Positions 6,827-12,402 of a stretch of 13,355 nt of DNA are shown piece by piece. The notes under the pieces are model-generated. The model saw nothing but the letters and a program-made list of their open reading frames with translations. It was not told the DNA's origin and did no database searches. This stretch comes from an uncultured Bacilli bacterium (lineage in GTDB: Bacteria > Bacillota_I > Bacilli_A > RF39 > UBA660): NCBI GenBank assembly GCA_944332375.1, contig CALVJU010000021.1, positions 1-13,355 on the forward strand, in the 5' to 3' direction. The position numbers were made by a program, and so were the translations under genes. Numbering within the stretch: the first letter of the stretch is position 1; each line of letters starts with the position of its first letter.

Positions 6827-6855
6827 TAGACTTTGCGCTCGAAATGTGTTATAAT
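6827..6855 (+). promoter_or_regulatory. Promoter of the rightward XRE gene
   Basis: TAGACT (6827-6832), a 17-base spacer and a perfect TATAAT (6850-6855). The predicted transcript start is near 6862, inside the second GCTCGAAA repeat, leaving a leader of about 18 bases with GGGAG as the ribosome binding site. Confidence 0.7.
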
Positions 6856-6865
6856 ATGCTCGAAA
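6837..6865 (+). promoter_or_regulatory. Candidate operator: GCTCGAAA direct repeat around the -10 box
   Basis: GCTCGAAA occurs at 6837-6844 and again at 6858-6865, 21 bases apart from start to start, which is two helical turns. One copy lies in the promoter spacer and the other at the transcript start, bracketing the -10 box. This is where a repressor would be expected to bind. Which of the two XRE proteins binds is unknown. Confidence 0.5.
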
Positions 6866-6879
6866 GGGAGAGAAGTAGT

Positions 6880-7089
6880 ATGTACCTAAAATTAAAAGAA
6901 TTAAGAAAAAAGAAAAAATTAACTGCTAGAGAAATGGCAGAAAAGCTAGAAATTAGCAAGCCTTTCTATTGCCAAATTGAAAATGGTAAAAGAAGACTTA
7001 CTTATGATATGGCTGTAAGAATCGCACAGATTTTTAAGAAAAAACCAGATGCGATTTTCTACGAGGATCATATCAATCGTGAAAAATAA
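6880..7089 (+). CDS. XRE-family HTH transcriptional regulator (69 aa)
   Basis: A minimal Cro/C1-type repressor that is all helix-turn-helix domain: LKLKELRKKKKLTAREMAEK (residues 3-22) followed by LEISKPFYCQIENGKRRLTY (23-42), then DMAVRIAQIFKKKPDAIFYED. The I-E-N-G-K-R turn and the P-D-A-I-F ending are typical of small Bacillota regulators of plasmid, phage or toxin-antitoxin type. The start at 6880 follows AAAGGGAGAG; the longer open frame from 6757 lies upstream of the promoter and is not used. It is divergent from the 77-residue XRE gene and has its own promoter and terminator, making it a single-gene unit. Autoregulation through the flanking GCTCGAAA repeats is plausible. No phage or toxin gene accompanies it. 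Confidence 0.87.
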   Translation: MYLKLKELRKKKKLTAREMAEKLEISKPFYCQIENGKRRLTYDMAVRIAQIFKKKPDAIFYEDHINREK

Positions 7090-7121
7090 GATATCAAAGT
7101 TTCTATTTGATATCTTTTTTT
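7088..7121 (+). terminator. Rho-independent terminator after the 69-aa XRE gene
   Basis: A perfect 11-bp stem (7088-7098 with 7106-7116), a 7-base loop and a run of seven T residues at 7115-7121. It starts within the XRE stop codon, and its T tract is the first part of the 24-bp tandem duplication. Confidence 0.88.
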
Positions 7122-7161
7122 GTGCTTTTCTCTCACACTTTTTTTGTGCTTTTCTCTCACA
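7114..7161 (+). repeat. Perfect 24-bp tandem duplication, two copies
   Basis: Bases 7114-7137 are repeated exactly at 7138-7161. Each copy begins with C and seven T residues, continues GTGCTTTTCTCTCACA, and so contains TTTTGTG and TCTCACA. The first copy starts in the T tract of the XRE terminator. The last bases of the second copy form the candidate -35 box of the SNF2 gene. Confidence 0.9.
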
Positions 7162-7184
7162 AAAGAGGTTTTCTATGGTATACT
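7156..7184 (+). promoter_or_regulatory. Promoter of the SNF2 helicase gene
   Basis: CTCACA (7156-7161, a weak -35), a 17-base spacer and TATACT (7179-7184) preceded by TGG, an extended -10. The transcript would start near 7191, beside the GGAGGTGGG ribosome binding site. Confidence 0.6.
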
Positions 7185-7204
7185 GATAGATGGAGGTGGG
7201 AAAT

Positions 7205-10200
7205 ATGGCTGTTGTAAAAATAGAAGAGATTGCGAATGTGGTAGGAATGGATTCTTATCTAGCAAGTCTTTCTTTAGATGAGAAACAATTGAAACTGATA
7301 GAAGTGACTCCTGAAAATCAAGATTTAAAATTCACTTATCACTATGATTCTTTGACGATACAATTTGTTTTGACAAGAAAAAAAGAAGTGAAATTGAAAA
7401 CTTGTAGTTGTCTTCAACCAAATTGTGGACATTTAGCCCTTGCTTTAAAACATGCCTTTTCCCAATTTGATACCTTGTCTTTTCCAAAAGAAGAAGATCG
7501 TTTTCAAGAACTATTATTTCGCACACTAAAGACGAAAAAGAAAAAAAGAGAGATTGAATTAGAAGTTGAATTAAAACAAATTTCTACTGCTCCTATTTAT
7601 GAGTTAAATTTAAAGATCGGAACAGATAAGAAGTATACACTAAAGAAGGTATTAATTCCATTTTTATTAAATTATCAAAAACCCAATTATGAAATCACAC
7701 TGGGAAAGTATTTTACTTATGATACCAATCAGTATTGTTTTTCAAAACAAGACGAAGAAATCCTTCACTTCACAAAGTTATATATTGAATTAAAGGAGCA
7801 GGGTGGACTCTCTTCTTTTTACCAGAGTTCTTCTAATATTATTTTAAAAGGAGATTTACTAGCGATTTTTTTAGGATTATTAAAAGGCAAGGCATTTACA
7901 CTTGTTACTGCCCGTGAAATATTACCTCATATACAAATACAAGAACAATTTCAACTTCCTATTACGGTGAAAAAAGAAAAAGATGCATTTACTCTTCGTT
8001 TTCCAGTATCTTCGATCGAACCGATTCTTTCAGATTATACCTATTTTCTCTATCAACGATCTTGTTATCACGTATCTAAGAAAACAGCTTTATTTTTAAA
8101 GACAATGGTAGAAAATGAACGAGAAGATGTGACAATTACTAAGGCTTTTTATAAAGAATTTGCCAATGAGTTTTTAGAATTATGTACTTCACTAAGCGAA
8201 GAAGTACAAGACGCATTAAAAGATCATTTCTCCTTTGACAAACCTCATTATAAAATGTATTTTGAGAAGCGAGAGGGTGATATTGTGTCCTTTGTGAAAG
8301 CCCAATATTCCAAAGAAGAGATCAATATTTTAAGCCCTAGAAATTATATTCAAGATATTTATGTTACACGTTTGTTAGAACAGGAAGAACAAATGATTCA
8401 AGATTTAAATCGTTATGGATTTCAAACACTTCCAAAAAAGGGAATCTTTGTCTTAAAAGATCCAGAATTGTCTTGTGCTTTTTTACAAACAGGACTTTAT
8501 CAGCTTGCGAAAAAGTATGATATATATGTTTCTAATCAGTTAAAGAAAACAAAAATTCACAAGAAAACTTCTGTAAAAAATACGTTTCAGATCGGTACGG
8601 ATGGGATTATGAGTTATCAGTTTTCAATTGATGGCATTGATCCAGAAGAGGTTACAACGCTTTTAAAGAGTCTACAACAAAAAAAGAAGTTTTATAAAAT
8701 GAAGTCAGGAGATTATTTATCATTGGAAGGAAATGAAGGCCTTCAGTCTGTTTTAGAAACTCAGAAGAAATTAGCAATCCCCCTCCAAGCGATGGGAGAG
8801 GGAAGTGTTGTTATACCGAAGTATCAAAGCTTAAAATTACTTTCATTTTCGGGAATGGATTATTATCAAGTGGATCAGAATATTCAAAAACTTGTTCAAC
8901 AGTTTGAAGATTATAAAGATCGTAAGATCCAGTTTACAGAAGAAGAAAATAAGGTTTTAAGAGCATATCAGAAAGTAGGGGTACAATGGATGTATACGAT
9001 TTCTGAATGTGAATTTGGGGGAATTCTTGCGGATGAGATGGGATTAGGAAAAAGTATTCAAACGATTACTTATATGCGCCATCGTTTCTTAGAACAGAAA
9101 GATCCTGAGATGAAAATGCTGATTGTTGTTCCGACTTCTTTGATTTATAACTGGAAAGAAGAATTTCAAAAGTTTGGGAAAGATTTAAAAATAACAATTG
9201 TTAATGACACAAGGGCTAAAAGAGTTCAAAAACTACGGGAAAAGAGTCAAGTTTATATTACTTCTTATGGCTTGCTACGTCAGGATATCGATTTATATCA
9301 AGAGATGTCATTCGATACCATGGTATTAGATGAAGCACAGAATATCAAAAATCCAAAGTCTGATACAACCCTTGCGACCAAAGCAGTCAAGGCACGTGTG
9401 AAATTTGCTCTAACGGGAACACCACTTGAGAATTCCATTTATGAATTGTGGAGTATCATGGATTTTATTATGCCAGGATATTTAGGAGACTTGAATACAT
9501 TCCGTGAGACTTTTGGCGATGAGAATGACTATACAGAATTAAATCATCAAATTCGTCCCTTTATTTTACGTAGAAGAAAGAAGGATGTATTGAAAGATCT
9601 GCCAGATAAGTTAGAAAACAAAGTCTATGTGGAATTAAGTGAGGAACAAAAGGCACTTTATCTTTCTGAGTTAGAAAAGGCAAAGAAAGAAATTCAGTCA
9701 TTAGAAGAACAAGGCACCGTTTCTCAAAACCAATTCTTTATATTATCGCTTTTGACACGATTACGACAAATTTGTATTGATCCTAATTTAATATTTGAAA
9801 ATTACCACGAAGTGAGTAGTAAGTTTATTACCTTGTTACAAATTGTAGAAGAGTTAATCCAAAATCATCATAAAATATTAATTTTTTCACAATTTCCATC
9901 TGCCTTGAGAAATCTCATGCCGTTGTTAGATGGGCGTAAAATTACTTATCATTATTTGGATGGTGCGACCAAAGCGGAAGAACGTTTGAATATGGTTCAT
10001 CAATTTCACGAAGATAATGTTCCTGTCTTTTTAATTTCCTTGAAAGCAGGGGGAACAGGATTAAATTTAACTTGTGCGGATGAAGTGATTCATTTGGACC
10101 CATGGTGGAATCCACAAGTAGAAAATCAAGCTACAGACCGAACCCATCGTATTGGACAGACACATACTGTGGAAGTATTAAAATTTATCGCAACTGGTAC

Positions 10201-10333
10201 CATTGAAGAGAAAATTATAGAGTTACAAGAGAAAAAGAAAGCACTTTCCGACCAAATTATTGAAGGAAAAGAGCGCGGTGAATTAGTTCTTTCTAAATTG
10301 ACGAGTGAAGAATTGCTACAGTTATTTCAGTAA
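7205..10333 (+). CDS. SWIM zinc-finger SNF2-family helicase/translocase
   Basis: A 1042-residue SWI2/SNF2 double-stranded DNA translocase that uses ATP hydrolysis to move along or remodel protein-DNA complexes. A SWIM zinc finger lies near the N-terminus (C67, C69, C74, H76; pattern CxCx4CxH). A long region to about residue 590 resembles the bacterial SNF2-associated segment. The ATPase core then shows DEMGLGKS with K616, the DEAQ box (709-712), TGTPLEN (737-743), AGGTGLNL in motif V, and QATDRTHRIGQ in motif VI (975-985). All expected catalytic motifs are intact. The start at 7205 follows GGAGGTGGG; an ATG at 7190 lies just before that site. Bacterial proteins of this architecture are common in Bacillota, for example YwqA-like proteins, mostly without a defined role. 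It is followed by a hairpin and then yerB. Confidence 0.93.
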   Translation: MAVVKIEEIANVVGMDSYLASLSLDEKQLKLIEVTPENQDLKFTYHYDSLTIQFVLTRKKEVKLKTCSCLQPNCGHLALALKHAFSQFDTLSFPKEEDRFQELLFRTLKTKKKKREIELEVELKQISTAPIYELNLKIGTDKKYTLKKVLIPFLLNYQKPNYEITLGKYFTYDTNQYCFSKQDEEILHFTKLYIELKEQGGLSSFYQSSSNIILKGDLLAIFLGLLKGKAFTLVTAREILPHIQIQEQFQLPITVKKEKDAFTLRFPVSSIEPILSDYTYFLYQRSCYHVSKKTALFLKTMVENEREDVTITKAFYKEFANEFLELCTSLSEEVQDALKDHFSFDKPHYKMYFEKREGDIVSFVKAQYSKEEINILSPRNYIQDIYVTRLLEQEEQMIQDLNRYGFQTLPKKGIFVLKDPELSCAFLQTGLYQLAKKYDIYVSNQLKKTKIHKKTSVKNTFQIGTDGIMSYQFSIDGIDPEEVTTLLKSLQQKKKFYKMKSGDYLSLEGNEGLQSVLETQKKLAIPLQAMGEGSVVIPKYQSLKLLSFSGMDYYQVDQNIQKLVQQFEDYKDRKIQFTEEENKVLRAYQKVGVQWMYTISECEFGGILADEMGLGKSIQTITYMRHRFLEQKDPEMKMLIVVPTSLIYNWKEEFQKFGKDLKITIVNDTRAKRVQKLREKSQVYITSYGLLRQDIDLYQEMSFDTMVLDEAQNIKNPKSDTTLATKAVKARVKFALTGTPLENSIYELWSIMDFIMPGYLGDLNTFRETFGDENDYTELNHQIRPFILRRRKKDVLKDLPDKLENKVYVELSEEQKALYLSELEKAKKEIQSLEEQGTVSQNQFFILSLLTRLRQICIDPNLIFENYHEVSSKFITLLQIVEELIQNHHKILIFSQFPSALRNLMPLLDGRKITYHYLDGATKAEERLNMVHQFHEDNVPVFLISLKAGGTGLNLTCADEVIHLDPWWNPQVENQATDRTHRIGQTHTVEVLKFIATGTIEEKIIELQEKKKALSDQIIEGKERGELVLSKLTSEELLQLFQ

Positions 10334-10370
10334 TTCTTAACATCTACTTGACAAATAAAGGGAAAAAAGA

Positions 10371-10400
10371 AAAAGTTGGAAATTATCGTTTCCAACTTTT
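10371..10400 (+). terminator. Hairpin terminator after the SNF2 gene
   Basis: A perfect 12-bp stem (10371-10382 with 10389-10400) with a 6-base loop, rich in A on the left arm and ending in four T residues. The T tract does not extend beyond the stem, so termination may be incomplete. The -10 box of the next promoter starts 4 bases later. Confidence 0.7.
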
Positions 10401-10401
10401 A

Positions 10402-10410
10402 TGATACAAT
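10402..10410 (+). promoter_or_regulatory. Extended -10 promoter of yerB
   Basis: TGATACAAT carries a TGn extension directly before TACAAT (10405-10410). No good -35 box is found at 16 to 18 bases; the perfect TTGACA at 10348-10353 is too far away. Transcription would start near 10417 at the AGGAGAT ribosome binding site. Confidence 0.5.
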
Positions 10411-10430
10411 GAGTTTAGGAGATGGAACTT

Positions 10431-11480
10431 ATGAAGAGAAGAAAACGAAAAACAACGAAGAAGAAAACAAAAAAGTTGCCAATTATTCTAATTCTTTTGA
10501 TCTTAGTTGTTGTTTTAGGCGGATATTTTCTTGTTTATCGCAACGGAGCTCCTTTAAAAGGGGCGATGGAAACAATTACAAAACCGGAAAAGAAATTACA
10601 AATTCTCGATCTTGATAGTGATGAAAGGCCAATTGCAGTGATGATTGATAATAATGTTGGCTATACTGCTCACGCTGGACTTCAAGATGCCTATCTAACT
10701 TATGAGATTATTGTAGAGGGTGGACTGACACGATTGATGGCGATTTTTAAAGATCAAGATACGGAATTAATTGGTCCAGTACGAAGTGCTCGTCATTATT
10801 TTCTAGATTATGCTTTAGAAAATGATGCGATTTATGGACACTATGGATGGAGTGAGTTTGCGAAAAACGATATTGATTTATTAGGTGTTGATAATTTAAA
10901 TGGAATTACCAATGCTCAAGAAGCTTATTGGCGAGATCAAAGTGTTGCAGCTCCTCATAATGTATTTACGAGTATTGAAAATTTGAAAGAAGCAGCAGAT
11001 AGCAAAGGATATGCGACGACAAGTCAAGATTTTGAAAATTTTTCTTACTCTGTTGATCCTATCTCTTTAGAAGAACAAGATGGCAGTATGCTTGCGAATC
11101 ATATTGGAATTCGTTATTCTTCTTATCATACAACGGGTTATACTTATGACACAGAAAGAGAAGTTTATTTAAGAGATATGGATGGATATGCCCATGTAGA
11201 TAAAAAAACCAATGAACAATATTATACAAAGAATATTATTATTCAAAAAATGAGTAATCATTCTATCGATAATTATGGTAGACAAGATATAGATGATGTG
11301 GCCAGTGGAGATGGATATTTTATCACCAATGGTTATGCAGTTCCAATTCATTGGGAGAAAAACGGTAGAAGTAGTAAAACAAAATATACTTATTTAGATG
11401 GAAGCACGGTGATGTTAAATGATGGAAATACTTATGTTCAAATTCAACCAACTGACGAAACTCTGGAGATTACAGAATGA
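10431..11480 (+). CDS. yerB: YerB-family membrane-anchored protein (DUF3048)
   Basis: A 349-residue protein exposed outside the membrane, role unknown. Residues 2-15 are strongly basic, residues 16-36 form one membrane segment, and the rest is soluble. The DUF3048 signature is clear: RPIAVMIDNN (66-75), AGLQDAYLTYEIIVEGGLTRLMAIF (82-106), and IGPVRSARHYFLDYA (114-128). The C-terminal part, DUF3048_C, includes HWEKNGRSSKTKYTYLDG. Unlike B. subtilis YerB, which is annotated as a lipoprotein, no lipobox cysteine is present, so the anchor is a transmembrane helix. The start at 10431 lies behind AGGAGAT; the ATG at 10422 overlaps that site. In B. subtilis yerB sits beside pcrA; here it follows a different helicase gene. 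The stop overlaps the next gene by ATGA. Confidence 0.9.
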   Translation: MKRRKRKTTKKKTKKLPIILILLILVVVLGGYFLVYRNGAPLKGAMETITKPEKKLQILDLDSDERPIAVMIDNNVGYTAHAGLQDAYLTYEIIVEGGLTRLMAIFKDQDTELIGPVRSARHYFLDYALENDAIYGHYGWSEFAKNDIDLLGVDNLNGITNAQEAYWRDQSVAAPHNVFTSIENLKEAADSKGYATTSQDFENFSYSVDPISLEEQDGSMLANHIGIRYSSYHTTGYTYDTEREVYLRDMDGYAHVDKKTNEQYYTKNIIIQKMSNHSIDNYGRQDIDDVASGDGYFITNGYAVPIHWEKNGRSSKTKYTYLDGSTVMLNDGNTYVQIQPTDETLEITE

Positions 11481-11662
11481 GACCACTACCAAATCATAAA
11501 AATTATGATGAGTTTTCGAAAAATGAACAACTTATGATCTTTACCTATTTGTATCGAAAAGCAAAAAAAGAGGGAAGAGAAGAGGATAGTCAGATATACC
11601 GTGAATATGCAATTCAAATTTTATTAGAAGAAGCAGGAAATAAGAAAGCAAACTATGCTTAA
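11477..11662 (+). CDS. Small hypothetical protein coupled to yerB (61 aa)
   Basis: I do not recognise this protein. The 61 residues are hydrophilic and mostly charged, with two predicted helices: FSKNEQLMIFTYLYRKAKKEG (residues 13-33) and SQIYREYAIQILLEEAG (38-54). There is no signal peptide, membrane segment or cysteine, so it should be cytoplasmic. Evidence that it is a real gene: it overlaps the yerB stop by ATGA, has GGAG eight bases before its start, and ends directly before a strong terminator. Co-expression with the membrane protein YerB, by translational coupling, is likely. A partner or regulator role for YerB is only a guess from position. Confidence 0.75.
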   Translation: MRPLPNHKNYDEFSKNEQLMIFTYLYRKAKKEGREEDSQIYREYAIQILLEEAGNKKANYA

Positions 11663-11666
11663 TGAG

Positions 11667-11699
11667 AAAAACTTTACAAAAATATTTGTAGAGTTTTTT
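11667..11699 (+). terminator. Terminator after yerB and the 61-aa gene
   Basis: A 14-bp stem (11667-11680 with 11685-11698) with one G-U wobble, a 4-base AATA loop and a run of six T residues. It starts 5 bases after the stop codon. Confidence 0.9.
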
Positions 11700-11782
11700 C
11701 TTTGAAAATAAAGGGTTTACTTAAATCAAAGGGAAAGAAATGCAGAAATTAGGAAAATATGATGTAAGTATAGTGAAAAATG

Positions 11783-11791
11783 TGATATAAT
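11783..11791 (+). promoter_or_regulatory. Extended -10 promoter of the HD-domain gene
   Basis: TGATATAAT combines a TGn extension with a perfect TATAAT (11786-11791). No recognisable -35 box lies at 16 to 18 bases. The transcript would start near 11798, giving a leader of about 25 bases. The 80 or so bases between the preceding terminator and this box hold nothing else I can support. Confidence 0.6.
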
Positions 11792-11822
11792 GTATTAGTA
11801 ACGTTCATAGAAGGGACTTAGT

Positions 11823-12329
11823 ATGGAAAAGTATAGAATGAATTTAGAATATTATCATTTCATTGAAGATATTCTAGAACATAAAGAATTCTCTAGAATT
11901 GGGGATATTCAACAACACGGGGGGATTACAAGATTAGAACATTCACTTAGAGTATCTTATTACTCCTATTTAATTGCACGCCGTTTAGGACTACATTATA
12001 AAGAAGTTGCACGTGCAGGATTATTGCATGATTTTTTTGAAAATAGTAAGGACACTTCAAAAAAAGGAAAACTGATTCAATTTGTATCTCACCCAAAAGA
12101 TGCAGTAGAAAATGCGAAAACTTATTTTGATATAAGTCCTTTGGAAGAAGATATTATTAAATGTCATATGTTTCCTAGTAATCCATTTGCACCAAGGTAT
12201 TTGGAAAGTTGGATTGTTAATTTTGTTGATAAAACAGTGGCGACTTATGAGTTCAGTAAATCATTTCAATATAAGTTTAGTTATTTAACTAATTTTTACA
12301 TCATTTTATTATTTAATTTTTTGAAATAA
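11823..12329 (+). CDS. HD-domain metal-dependent phosphohydrolase
   Basis: A 168-residue HD-superfamily enzyme, predicted to hydrolyse a phosphate ester, probably of a nucleotide; the substrate cannot be told. The metal-binding residues are complete: H40 in RLEHSLRVSYYSYLIARRLG, the H69-D70 doublet in AGLLHDFFE, H90 in SHPKDAVENA, H115 in KCHMFPSNPFAPRYLESWIV, and D136 in VDKTVATYE. This H...HD...H...H...D spacing fits the two-metal subgroup. After residue 140 the protein becomes aromatic and then hydrophobic (F-Y-I-I-L-L-F-N-F-L), which could be a membrane-associating tail. AAGGGAC precedes the start at moderate spacing. It appears monocistronic, ending before a hairpin. Confidence 0.87.
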   Translation: MEKYRMNLEYYHFIEDILEHKEFSRIGDIQQHGGITRLEHSLRVSYYSYLIARRLGLHYKEVARAGLLHDFFENSKDTSKKGKLIQFVSHPKDAVENAKTYFDISPLEEDIIKCHMFPSNPFAPRYLESWIVNFVDKTVATYEFSKSFQYKFSYLTNFYIILLFNFLK

Positions 12330-12348
12330 AGAGAGAGAAGATATTTGT

Positions 12349-12386
12349 AAGAACTAAGTAGTTGATTTCACTGTTAGTTCTTTTTT
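12349..12386 (+). terminator. Hairpin terminator after the HD-domain gene
   Basis: AAGAACTAA (12349-12357) pairs with TTAGTTCTT (12374-12382), giving a 9-bp stem with a 16-base loop, and the T run extends to 12386. The large loop makes it weaker than the others in the window. An alternative pairing with bases 12385-12392 is possible. Confidence 0.65.
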
Positions 12387-12402
12387 CTTACAGAGGTGGT
12401 TG

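Noticed and set aside
6507..7089. The XRE pair considered as a toxin-antitoxin or phage lysogeny module
   Set aside because: Both proteins are bare DNA-binding domains; no toxin, integrase or other phage gene lies beside them.
7205..10333. SNF2 helicase considered as part of an anti-phage defence system such as DISARM
   Set aside because: No methylase, nuclease, PLD or other defence gene accompanies it, and the SWIM-SNF2 architecture is widespread as a solitary chromosomal gene in Bacillota.
10348..10353. Perfect TTGACA considered as the -35 box of yerB
   Set aside because: It lies 51 bases from the TACAAT -10 box, and at 17 bases downstream there is only an A-rich tract; it cannot pair with that -10.
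10376..10615. 79-codon frame overlapping the start of yerB in another phase
   Set aside because: Begins in the terminator arm, lacks a ribosome binding site and collides with the conserved YerB N-terminus.
11169..11351. 60-codon minus-strand frame inside yerB
   Set aside because: Isoleucine-rich antisense shadow with no start signals.
11739..11789. 16-codon frame with AAAGGGAAAG ahead of it, between the yerB-unit terminator and the HD gene
   Set aside because: Its stop codon falls in the -10 box of the HD-gene promoter and no promoter precedes it, so it is probably never transcribed.
12240..12329. Hydrophobic C-terminus of the HD protein considered as the product of a frameshift
   Set aside because: The frame stays coherent past the last metal ligand D136 and ends at a natural stop before a hairpin; no downstream frame continues a domain.
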